NCBI GenBank assembly: GCA_900314745.1
Contig: OMWK01000001.1
Span: 62,001-126,000 of the forward strand
Origin: an uncultured Eubacteriales bacterium
GTDB taxonomy: Bacteria > Bacillota > Clostridia > Saccharofermentanales > Saccharofermentanaceae
DNA length: 64,000 nt
Direction of reading: 5' to 3'
This document shows, piece by piece, positions 35,172-43,563 of this stretch. The position numbers and the translations under genes are program-made. How positions within the stretch are numbered: the stretch's first letter is position 1; each line of letters starts with the position of its first letter. The notes beneath the pieces are model-generated. The model was not told where the DNA came from. It saw nothing but the letters and a program-made list of their open reading frames with translations, and did not search any database.

Positions 35172-36563
35172 TTACTCCAGAATATCTCCTATATCATCGA
35201 ATCCCGTATGAGTCGTAACCACCATTACCGTATCACCCTCGGATATCACGTCGGAACCCGTCGGGATGATCGCCTCTCCTTTGTGGCCTATGTACGAGAT
35301 AAGTGTATTGTCCTTGATCTTAAGATCCTTAAGGGGCTTGCCCGTTATCTTAGATTCGTCTGTTACGTTGAATGTGATCGCCTCAGCCCTCGCATCGAAG
35401 AGATGGTAAACAGTCTCGATGTTGCTTCCGGGGGAAGCGGTCTTCGCACGTACGTACGCGAGTATCGTGTCTGACGTTATGTACATCGGGAAGAATACAC
35501 TTCCGAGATCAAGGCTGTTGATGATATCGATGAAGCCCGTTCTGTTGATCTTCGTTACGAGCTTTGCCGAAGATATCTTCTTGGCATAAAGTGCGAGCAT
35601 TGAATTCTGCTCGTCGATACCCGTAAGAGGAATGAAGGCATCGGTATTCTCGATTCCCTCATCGAGAAGAAGTTCGGTATTGGTTCCGTCGCCGTTGATA
35701 ATGACGGCCTTGGGAAGAAGTTCGTTAAGCTTCTCGCATCTTTCAAGATTCTGCTCGATTATCTTAACGCTCAAGCCCCTCTTAATAAGGATGTCGGAGA
35801 GATAATATGCGGAACGTCCGCCGCCCACGATCATTACGTTCTTGATCTGGTTCTGTGCCATTCCGATGCTCTTAAGGAAATCCTGCTGAGCCTTACTCGT
35901 CGCAACTATCGTTATTACGTCACCGCTGTGAAGCTCGAACGAACCTCCGGGAATTACAACGTTGCCCTCGCGCTCGACTCCGCAGATAAGAATGTCGTTG
36001 GTGATCTTCGCACCGAGTTCGGCGACTGTCATCCTATCAAGGATATTGTCCTCGGGGATCTTGATCTTAACGATAAGAGCCTGGCCGTGAGCGAATGATC
36101 TGACCTCAAGAGCTGTCGGCAGATACAGAACTCTAGCCATTACCTTGGCTGCCTCGAGGTCGGGATTGATGATCATGGAAAGACCGAGCTTGTCTCTTAA
36201 ATATCCGGATTCTCTGGAATAGTCGGGATTACGGAGTCTGCTTATGGCAGAGCATCCTGAGAACTGCTTGGCGATCGTGCAGCAAAGAAGGTTCAGCTCA
36301 TCCGAATCGGTAACCGCTATGATGAGATCCGCATCCTTAACGCCTGCTTCAACCTGGGTAAGATAGCTCGCACCGTTGCCTACACAGCCCATCACGTCAT
36401 ATGAGGAGGTTATGTCATTAACCTTCACGGCATCCAGATCGACAATAGTTATATCGTGGCCTTCACGGCTCAACTGTTCCACGAGGGTAGTTCCCACTTT
36501 ACCGGCGCCGACTATGATTATCTTAAGTCCTGCCGGTCTGGCTCTGAAAACAGGCATCTGCAT
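35172..36563 (-). CDS. trkA: Potassium uptake regulatory subunit TrkA
   Basis: A cytosolic gating protein of 463 residues made of two RCK_N/RCK_C units. The first nucleotide site is IIIVGAGKVGTTLVEQL, and the second (VMIVGGGRSAYYLSDIL) follows at about residue 240. It has a short N-terminal extension, MQMPVFRARPAG, relative to homologues that start near LKIIIVGAG, so the start is slightly uncertain: AAGGGG lies 13 bases before the chosen ATG. A good promoter lies about 40 bases upstream. It is transcribed with trkH. Confidence 0.94.
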   Translation of the reverse strand: MQMPVFRARPAGLKIIIVGAGKVGTTLVEQLSREGHDITIVDLDAVKVNDITSSYDVMGCVGNGASYLTQVEAGVKDADLIIAVTDSDELNLLCCTIAKQFSGCSAISRLRNPDYSRESGYLRDKLGLSMIINPDLEAAKVMARVLYLPTALEVRSFAHGQALIVKIKIPEDNILDRMTVAELGAKITNDILICGVEREGNVVIPGGSFELHSGDVITIVATSKAQQDFLKSIGMAQNQIKNVMIVGGGRSAYYLSDILIKRGLSVKIIEQNLERCEKLNELLPKAVIINGDGTNTELLLDEGIENTDAFIPLTGIDEQNSMLALYAKKISSAKLVTKINRTGFIDIINSLDLGSVFFPMYITSDTILAYVRAKTASPGSNIETVYHLFDARAEAITFNVTDESKITGKPLKDLKIKDNTLISYIGHKGEAIIPTGSDVISEGDTVMVVTTHTGFDDIGDILE

Positions 36564-36603
36564 TCTACCGCTTGTTCCCCTTAATGTTTAAATGATGTAA
36601 CCG

Positions 36604-36632
36604 ATTATAAACCCCTATCCCACAAAAGACAA
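36604..36632 (-). promoter_or_regulatory. Promoter for trkA-trkH
   Basis: TTGTCT and a perfect TATAAT on the minus strand are 17 bases apart. Predicted transcription starts about 34 bases before the trkA ATG. Confidence 0.6.
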
Positions 36633-36725
36633 AATTTACAATTTGTTTATTATAAAATAAACGCACGGACGCTCCTGCATTTTATAATTGTAGGTGATTT
36701 GATAATATAAAATTCGGGTGGTTGT

Positions 36726-37802
36726 ATGTCGGACAAAGTCGAGAATAAGCCCAGCAGTAAATATGATAAGAAGGCACTTACCAGAATAGGAATTCTGGCG
36801 GTTTTGTTTCTCCTGTTCGGAGCATGCTTCGAGTGGTCCTACCATTACTATATGAACAATACGATAAGGTTCCCGTGGGGCACCAGAGTTCTCACGGTTG
36901 ACCCTGCGTCACTTAACCTCCTCCCGAATGAGCAGACGAATTATCTCGGCACCAGAGCCGATGAGGATTCCGAGACGGAATTCCTTTACCACGCCAACAA
37001 CATGTATCTGACCGCCGCATCCGCGTTCTCGATAAGATCCGGCCCCGGCGTCTATTACCAGAGCATCGGACGTATGTACTACGGCCGTGAGGTTCACGTC
37101 ATTGCAACCTGCGACGACAACGACTGGTACATGATAGAGTTCTACGGCGAAGAGGCTTATGTTCACAGCGCATGCCTTTTCGAGAAGCTTCCCGAGCTTC
37201 GCCCCCAGGACGATGAGACCGAGTTCATAATCCAGGGCACGAGGTCTACCGATGCCCTCGACACGCTGCACGACGATGATGAGACGGACGAGACGCAGGT
37301 AACGGAAGAGACAGAAGCTTCTGCCGCGGATACGGAACCGACTGAGGTTCAGGCCACACCTACCCCTACTCCTGTGCCCACTGCCGCACCTACTGCGACA
37401 CCTGCTCCCACGCAGGCTCCTTCCGTAACAGCTCCCACAGATCCCGTCATGCTCGAGCTCTTCAACCTCGTTAACAATGAGAGACAGAATCAGGGACTTC
37501 CACCTTTGACATGGAACAGCGCTCTCGCTTCTGATGCAGCCGTAAGAGCTCAGGAGATCGCAGTAGTCTTCAGCCACACAAGGCCGGACGGAAGCGACTG
37601 GTGGACGGTCGATCCCGACAGAATGTACGGCGAGAATCTCGCGAGCGGTCAGTCGACTGCCCAGGAAGCATTCAACTCCTGGATGGCATCACCCGGACAC
37701 AGAGCGAACATCTTAGGCGACTACTCCTCCTGCGGATTCGCCCTGTACTACGGCGGAGATGCCGGAAGCACATATTACTGGGTCCAGGAATTCGGTTATT
37801 GA
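36726..37802 (+). CDS. Membrane-anchored CAP/SCP-domain protein with SH3-like domain
   Basis: A 358-residue predicted surface protein. One N-terminal membrane anchor (about residues 20-38) is followed by an SH3b-like domain (about 95-160, LTAASAFSIRSGPGVYYQSIGRMYYGREVHVI), an acidic stretch, a Thr/Pro-rich linker (about 210-238) and a CAP domain of the YkwD type (about 240-358). The latter has FNLVNNERQNQGLPPLTWNSAL, FSHTRPDGSDW, GENLASG and SPGHRANIL. SH3b suggests cell-wall binding; the biochemical role of bacterial CAP domains is unsettled. The start follows GGGTGG. It is divergent from trkA. Confidence 0.88.
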   Translation: MSDKVENKPSSKYDKKALTRIGILAVLFLLFGACFEWSYHYYMNNTIRFPWGTRVLTVDPASLNLLPNEQTNYLGTRADEDSETEFLYHANNMYLTAASAFSIRSGPGVYYQSIGRMYYGREVHVIATCDDNDWYMIEFYGEEAYVHSACLFEKLPELRPQDDETEFIIQGTRSTDALDTLHDDDETDETQVTEETEASAADTEPTEVQATPTPTPVPTAAPTATPAPTQAPSVTAPTDPVMLELFNLVNNERQNQGLPPLTWNSALASDAAVRAQEIAVVFSHTRPDGSDWWTVDPDRMYGENLASGQSTAQEAFNSWMASPGHRANILGDYSSCGFALYYGGDAGSTYYWVQEFGY

Positions 37803-37828
37803 TGTACTCCTCCTTAATATTCTAATAT
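37799..37828 (+). promoter_or_regulatory. Promoter six bases before the MATE start codon
   Basis: TTGATG and TAATAT are 18 bases apart, and the -10 box ends six bases before the ATG at 37835. The -35 box overlaps the stop codon of the preceding gene. No ribosome site is present, so the message may be leaderless. Confidence 0.5.
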
Positions 37829-37834
37829 TGTCCG

Positions 37835-39202
37835 ATGATTGAGAAAGATCAGACATTCTCGAGGAAACTCATATCGCTGATCATCCCGATCACATTGCAG
37901 AATTTCATGTTCGCACTCGTACCTATTTCCGATGCGGTCATGCTTGTTGCTCTGGATCAGGATTCGATGTCGGCAGTATCACTCGCAACTCAGGTCACTT
38001 TCGTACTGAACCTGTTCCTTTTTGGTATCGCTGCAGGTACCAATATGTTTGCTGCGCAGTACTGGGGCAAGGGCGATAAGACTTCCATAGAGAAGCTCTT
38101 CGGCTATGCCGTCAAGCTCACCATTCCCGTTGCCGCGCTCTTCTTCCTGATGGGACTTCTGCTGCCCGCAGGTCTCATGAGAATCTACACGGATGTTCCA
38201 AACATAATCACGCATGGTATAAGTTACTTAAGGATCGTTAGCTTCTCCTACATCTTCACGAGCTTCGCGTGGCTCTTCGAAGCCATCCTCAAGAACACGG
38301 GATTTGTACGCGAGAGCACGATCATAAGCATTTCCATGGTAATAGTTAATATCCTTCTGAACGGAGTCTTCATCTTCGGGCTTTTCGGTGTGCCCCGCAT
38401 GGGTGCGGCAGGAGCTGCTCTTGCCACCACACTCTCCGGTCTCGAAGGATTCCTCGGATGCGCAATCCTTCTTTACCGCAAGTGCAGCGTAAAGCTGAGG
38501 CTTAAATACGTAAAGAATTCCGACCCGCTCATAAGAAGCGAGTTCTCAAAATACTCCACGCCGTTCATGGCGAACCAGCTGCTCTGGGGAATCGGCTTCA
38601 CGATGATCTCGGTCATAATCGGACATCTTGGCGCTGATGCCACGGCAGCGAATGCCATCGTCGCAGTCGTCAAGGATCTCGTATCCTGCTTCTGTTATGC
38701 ATTAGGAAGCGGCGGTGCCATCGTCGTCGGCAACGAGCTCGGCGCAGGAAGACTGGAGACGGGCAAGCTTTACGGCAACAAGATCACGAAGCTGACGATA
38801 ATAAGCGGTGCGATCCTGGGCGTTCTCGTAGCCCTCTCCACGCCGTTTATCCTGAAGCTTGTAAACCTCACGCCTCAGGCCTCCGAATATCTTAAGTACA
38901 TGCTCTGGATGTGCTCCTACTACATACTCGGAAGATCCATCAACTCGACTACGATAGGAGGCATCTTCGCAGCGGGCGGCGACACCAAGTTCGGCTTCAT
39001 CTGCGACACGATCACCATGTGGGCATTCATCGTTCCGGTCGGAATGATTGCAGCTTTTGTACTTAACCTCCCGGTGCTCGCCGTATACTTCCTGCTTAAT
39101 CTCGATGAGATGATAAAACTCCCCGCGGTCTTTATTCACTACCGTAAGTACAAGTGGGTAAAGAACCTCGTCGCCGATACCAATACAGCAGCTGCTGAAT
39201 AA
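37835..39202 (+). CDS. MATE-family efflux transporter
   Basis: A 455-residue antiporter of the multidrug and toxin extrusion family, with about 12 membrane helices in two similar halves. Typical segments are LIIPITLQNFMFALVPISDAVMLVALD, AAGTNMFAAQYWGKGD and ALGSGGAIVVGNELGAGR. The substrate is unknown. The ATG lacks a Shine-Dalgarno sequence; the nearest purine-rich stretch is inside the gene. It is followed after 12 bases by the GH9 gene and may be co-transcribed with it. Confidence 0.93.
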   Translation: MIEKDQTFSRKLISLIIPITLQNFMFALVPISDAVMLVALDQDSMSAVSLATQVTFVLNLFLFGIAAGTNMFAAQYWGKGDKTSIEKLFGYAVKLTIPVAALFFLMGLLLPAGLMRIYTDVPNIITHGISYLRIVSFSYIFTSFAWLFEAILKNTGFVRESTIISISMVIVNILLNGVFIFGLFGVPRMGAAGAALATTLSGLEGFLGCAILLYRKCSVKLRLKYVKNSDPLIRSEFSKYSTPFMANQLLWGIGFTMISVIIGHLGADATAANAIVAVVKDLVSCFCYALGSGGAIVVGNELGAGRLETGKLYGNKITKLTIISGAILGVLVALSTPFILKLVNLTPQASEYLKYMLWMCSYYILGRSINSTTIGGIFAAGGDTKFGFICDTITMWAFIVPVGMIAAFVLNLPVLAVYFLLNLDEMIKLPAVFIHYRKYKWVKNLVADTNTAAAE

Positions 39203-39214
39203 GAGGACATAATC

Positions 39215-41749
39215 ATGAAGAAGAACAAACTCATTAGCGCATTACTTTGCATCTTGATGCTTACAGGCTGTGCCCAAAGTGCTGCCGGAACGAACGCTTC
39301 TGAATCATCCGTCGCGCAGGAGGAAACCGAAGTTTCATCTTCAAATGAGTCTTCCCCCGCGGCTGAGACTTCAGGTTCCGGTGCCGCTTCAGAATACACC
39401 GCCTCATACGGTTCATCATATCTTGATACCGGCAACCTCACGGAAGAAGGCAGCGGTTACGAGGGCATCGAAGGCACAGGCGATTTTAATTACGGCGAAG
39501 CATTGCAGATGTCTTTGCTCTTCTACGAACTTCAAAGATCAGGCGACCTTCCGGAACAGGTGAGGTGCAACTGGAGAGGCGACAGCGCCCTCGACGACGG
39601 TTCCGATAACGGACTCGACCTCACGGGCGGATGGTACGATGCAGGCGACAACGTGAAGTTCAATCTTCCGATGGCATACTCCGCTGCCATGCTTGCCTGG
39701 TCCGTATACGAAGTTCCGGAAGCTTATGAGGAATCGGGTCAGTTGGAATACGTTCTAGGCGACATCAGGTGGGTAACGGATTACCTCATGAGATGTCACC
39801 CCGAGGACCACGTCTACTACTATCAGGTAGGCGACGGCAATGCCGACCACTCGTGGTGGGGACCCTGTGAGGTAATGGCTATGAACCGCCCGAGCTATTA
39901 CGTTGACGATGCGCACCCCGGGTCCGCAGTTGCGGGGGAAGCAGCAGCGGCACTTGCGGCGGCGAGTGTTATTTTCGAGGAGTATGATGCCTCTTACAGC
40001 GCCCTCTGCCTCGAGCACGCCGAGAGCCTGTATGAGTTTGCAGACTCCACGAGAAGCGACGACGGCTACACCGCGGCGAACGGTTTCTATAACTCCTGGA
40101 GCGGATTCTACGACGAACTCGCGTGGGCAGGCGCGTGGCTTTACATCGCCACGGGTGAGGAGGACTACCTCGAAAATGCCGAGAGCTGCTACACGCAGGC
40201 TAACCACGACTACGACTGGTCCATGTGCTGGGATGACGTGCACATTGGTGCCGCGGTTCTTCTCGCAGAGCTCACGGAAGAGAACACATACACCAACGCC
40301 GTAGAAGAGCATCTCGATTTCTGGTGCAACGACATAACCTACACCCCCGACGGCCTCGCATGGCTGGATTCATGGGGATCATTAAGATATGCAACGACAG
40401 CGGGCTTCATCGCAACCGTCTACAGCAGAAGCGACGTCTGCCCTATAGACAAGGTCGATGAATACTGGGACTTCGCGGAGAGTCAGTGCAACTACGCACT
40501 CGGTTCATCCGGCAGATCCTATGTAGTCGGCTTCGGTGAGAATCCCCCGGAACATCCTCATCACAGAACCGCTCAGGGATCTTACTGCGACAATATGAAC
40601 GAGCCTTCCTCACACCGCCACACTCTGTACGGAGCGCTCGTCGGCGGTCCCGATGCTTCAGGCAATTACAACGACGCTGTCTCGGATTACACGGCAAATG
40701 AGGTCGCCTGCGACTACAATGCGGGATTCACAGGACTTCTCGCGATGATGTATTCCGAATACCACGGTCAGACGCGTGCAGACTTCGGCGCAGTCGAGCC
40801 CGTAGGAGAAGAATATACAGTCGACGCTTCGGTAAACGCACAGGGCGACGGATTTATCGAGGTCAAGACCATCGTGTACAACATGACGGCATGGCCCGCT
40901 CGTTCCGCCACCGATGTCGAGCTCCGTTACTTCATAGATCTCTCGGAGCTTTACGAGGCAGGATACGATGCTTCGGACGTTCAGATCACAAACAACTACA
41001 TGCAGTCGGGACGCGTGGACGGCCTCAAGGTATGGAACGAAGAGAATCATATCTACTACCTGTCCATCGTCTATGATGACGGCGCCCTCTACCCCGGCGG
41101 GCAGTCACAGTACAGATCCGAGATACAGACGAGACTTACCGGTCCCTCGAATGTCTGGGACAACAGTAACGACTTCTCCTTCGAAGGTCTTAACAGCGGA
41201 AGCGGAGCGTACCTCGGCCTTTATGAGAACGGTGTCCTCGTATACGGAAGTGAGCCCGACGAGGACGGAACAGGCGCAGGTGCAACTGTAGTTCCGGGAA
41301 GCGGTACTGATTCTTCGGATACCGAAGGCACGACTTCGGGCGGATCTTCAGAAGGAGCATCCTCAGGAAGTGTCTCCTCGGACGACCTGTCGGTTAACGT
41401 AAACTTCGACAACAACGGAGGCAACTCAGTCTCCGGTTCAATGACCATCGAGAACACCGGAAGCGGCAGCATATCCTTATCGGATATCAGCATATCGATA
41501 ATGCTCGATAACACGGACACTCTCGTCTTCGACTGCTACCATGCGGGAATGTCATCGTCTTCAGGCCAGTACTCCGAAGTAAGCGGAACGTCCGGTGAAT
41601 TCGAATCCGACCGCTGCGTGATAACGGCGGGATCATCAGGAAACCTTGCAGGCGGAAGCACACTTACCATCAACTTCGCGATCCACCGCTCCGACTGGCA
41701 GAACCTGGGATTCTCGGTCGGACAGGATGGAATAGTCATAGGAGACTAA
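39215..41749 (+). CDS. GH9 cellulase lipoprotein with CBM3c module
   Basis: A surface-anchored endoglucanase, probably processive. A lipoprotein signal ends LMLTG-C (about residue 19), followed by a Ser/Glu-rich spacer and the GH9 catalytic domain (about 88-515). Asp142 and Asp145 are in GGWYDAGD, where the second is the usual base, and the acid is Glu496 in NEVACDYNAGF; HHR and CDN substrate-site segments are present. A CBM3c-like module (about 530-680) follows, then a Gly/Ser-rich linker and a last beta-rich domain (about 725-844) that may be another, divergent cellulose-binding module. There is no dockerin or S-layer repeat. It is 844 residues long, with a good AAGAGGA ribosome site. Confidence 0.93.
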   Translation: MKKNKLISALLCILMLTGCAQSAAGTNASESSVAQEETEVSSSNESSPAAETSGSGAASEYTASYGSSYLDTGNLTEEGSGYEGIEGTGDFNYGEALQMSLLFYELQRSGDLPEQVRCNWRGDSALDDGSDNGLDLTGGWYDAGDNVKFNLPMAYSAAMLAWSVYEVPEAYEESGQLEYVLGDIRWVTDYLMRCHPEDHVYYYQVGDGNADHSWWGPCEVMAMNRPSYYVDDAHPGSAVAGEAAAALAAASVIFEEYDASYSALCLEHAESLYEFADSTRSDDGYTAANGFYNSWSGFYDELAWAGAWLYIATGEEDYLENAESCYTQANHDYDWSMCWDDVHIGAAVLLAELTEENTYTNAVEEHLDFWCNDITYTPDGLAWLDSWGSLRYATTAGFIATVYSRSDVCPIDKVDEYWDFAESQCNYALGSSGRSYVVGFGENPPEHPHHRTAQGSYCDNMNEPSSHRHTLYGALVGGPDASGNYNDAVSDYTANEVACDYNAGFTGLLAMMYSEYHGQTRADFGAVEPVGEEYTVDASVNAQGDGFIEVKTIVYNMTAWPARSATDVELRYFIDLSELYEAGYDASDVQITNNYMQSGRVDGLKVWNEENHIYYLSIVYDDGALYPGGQSQYRSEIQTRLTGPSNVWDNSNDFSFEGLNSGSGAYLGLYENGVLVYGSEPDEDGTGAGATVVPGSGTDSSDTEGTTSGGSSEGASSGSVSSDDLSVNVNFDNNGGNSVSGSMTIENTGSGSISLSDISISIMLDNTDTLVFDCYHAGMSSSSGQYSEVSGTSGEFESDRCVITAGSSGNLAGGSTLTINFAIHRSDWQNLGFSVGQDGIVIGD

Positions 41750-41769
41750 TTGGATTATTTAATCGGATA

Positions 41770-41804
41770 AAAAAGTGCTGACGCATTTTACGTCAGCACT
41801 TTTT
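41770..41804. terminator. Bidirectional terminator between the GH9 gene and hydA
   Basis: A perfect 14-bp stem (41770-41783 with 41791-41804) has a 7-base loop, an A run on one side and a T run on the other. It fits both converging genes. Confidence 0.92.
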
Positions 41805-41835
41805 GATTTGAACTTATAAGTCAGCTTCCTGATTC

Positions 41836-43563
41836 TTATTCGTTAGGCATCTTCCACGCGTGGTGATCGGTATGGAGCAGATGATGAGACTTCTCAGACA
41901 GAGGCTTCTCCAGGTAATCCTTATAGATAGCCACGATGGAAGGATTCTCGTGTGAGAATCTCAAAGTCATGTTCGCATCCTGCTCATAGAGAACCGGAGC
42001 TCTCTTAGGAGCCATCTCACAGTTGTCGTGGATGGGCTGTCCGCCTCCGCCTACACAGCCACCGGGACATGCCATGACCTCGATGAAGTCATAACTTACC
42101 TTACCGGACTTAAGAGCCTTCAGTAGCTTATCGGCATTGCCGAGACCGTTAACGACGGCAACATTCAGCGTAATACCGTTGATCTCGAATGTAGCTTCCT
42201 TCCAGCCGTCCTGACCTCTTACATCCCTGAACGCATCGGGGTCGGGATTGCTTCCGGTTACGAGGTTATAAGCCGTTCTCAATGCTGCTTCCATAACGCC
42301 GCCCGTAGCACCGAAGATATTGCCGGCACCGCTTCCGACGCCCAGAGGCATATCAAGTCCTGTGTCCTCGATAGACCTGGGATCTATGTACTCGGATCTG
42401 ATAAGTCTGTCGACTTCTCTTGTGGTAAGAACAACATCGACATCGGGATATCCGCATGCATCGTTCATCGCAGGGATGGCGCACTCATGCTTCTTGGCAA
42501 GGCAGGGCATTATCGATACGCAGAAGATGTTCTTGGGATCGACCTTAAGGATCTCCGCATAGTAGCTCTTAACCACCGCACCGAACATCTGCTGGGGAGA
42601 CTTTGCAGTCGAGAGATTGTCGACGTACTCGGGATAATGGGACTTAACGAATCTTACCCATCCCGGGCAGCATGATGTAAACAGAGGAAGCTTGGATGTC
42701 TCCTTGTTCGTAAGTCTTCCGAGGAACTCGCTTCCCTCCTCCATTATGGTGAGGTCAGCCGTGAAGTTCGTATCGAAGACATAGTCGAATCCCATTATCT
42801 TCAATGCAGAAGCCAGACGCTCGACAGTTGCCTTATCGGGTGTCAGACCGAATTCCTCGCCCCATGCGGCTCTTATAGAAGGAGCGATCTGGGCGACAAC
42901 GATCTTCTCGGGATCATTCAACGCATCGATGACTTTCGATGTGTCGTCGCGCTCTGTCAGAGCACCGACAGGACAGTGTGTGATGCACTGTCCGCACAAA
43001 GCGCAGTCAGCTTCCTCGAGAGTGTAGTCAGCACGAAGACCTACAGTGGCTCTCTTACCTGTGTTGATGAGATCCCAGATATTGCAGGCCTGCTTCTCGC
43101 ACATCTGTATGCAGCGCATACACTTGATGCACTTGGAATCCGTACGTACAAGCGGGAATGTTCTGCTGAACTTATTCTCGGGAACTGTTCTTGAATAGGG
43201 AATGTCGATGATGTTCAGATCTCTCGCGAGAGTCTGCAGCGAGCAGTTGCCGCTTCTTATGCAGTTGGGGCAGCGGCAGTCATGCTCTGAGAGTATGAGC
43301 TGAACATTTACCCTTCTCGCGTCCCTGACCTTCTTGCTGTTTGTATGGATTACCATACCCTCGGCTACCGGCGTGTTGCAGGCAGCGGGAAGCTTCTGAA
43401 GACCTTCAACCTCTACTACGCACACTCTGCACGCACCAACGTCGTTCAGGCCCTTGTAGTAACAAAGAGTAGGGATGTTGATCCCTGCGGACTTAGCCGC
43501 GTCAAGGATTGTTACACCCTCGGCTACGCTTAAATTCTTTCCGTCAATCGTAATATTTACCAT
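41836..43563 (-). CDS. hydA: [FeFe]-hydrogenase catalytic subunit
   Basis: Produces or consumes H2. The 575 residues hold an N-terminal 2Fe-2S domain (CYYKGLNDVGACRVC), a His-containing 4Fe-4S segment (HDCRCPNC...GNCSLQ), two 4Fe-4S clusters (CIKCMRCIQMCEKQAC and CALCGQCITHCPVGA) and the H-cluster domain. The latter has TSCCPGW, MPCLAKKHE and ACPGGCVGGGGQP complete. This is the group A layout, related to NuoG at the N-terminus. It overlaps the upstream flavoprotein gene by seven bases, so the two products are probably made as a complex. Maturation genes hydEFG are not in the window. Confidence 0.97.
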   Translation of the reverse strand: MVNITIDGKNLSVAEGVTILDAAKSAGINIPTLCYYKGLNDVGACRVCVVEVEGLQKLPAACNTPVAEGMVIHTNSKKVRDARRVNVQLILSEHDCRCPNCIRSGNCSLQTLARDLNIIDIPYSRTVPENKFSRTFPLVRTDSKCIKCMRCIQMCEKQACNIWDLINTGKRATVGLRADYTLEEADCALCGQCITHCPVGALTERDDTSKVIDALNDPEKIVVAQIAPSIRAAWGEEFGLTPDKATVERLASALKIMGFDYVFDTNFTADLTIMEEGSEFLGRLTNKETSKLPLFTSCCPGWVRFVKSHYPEYVDNLSTAKSPQQMFGAVVKSYYAEILKVDPKNIFCVSIMPCLAKKHECAIPAMNDACGYPDVDVVLTTREVDRLIRSEYIDPRSIEDTGLDMPLGVGSGAGNIFGATGGVMEAALRTAYNLVTGSNPDPDAFRDVRGQDGWKEATFEINGITLNVAVVNGLGNADKLLKALKSGKVSYDFIEVMACPGGCVGGGGQPIHDNCEMAPKRAPVLYEQDANMTLRFSHENPSIVAIYKDYLEKPLSEKSHHLLHTDHHAWKMPNE

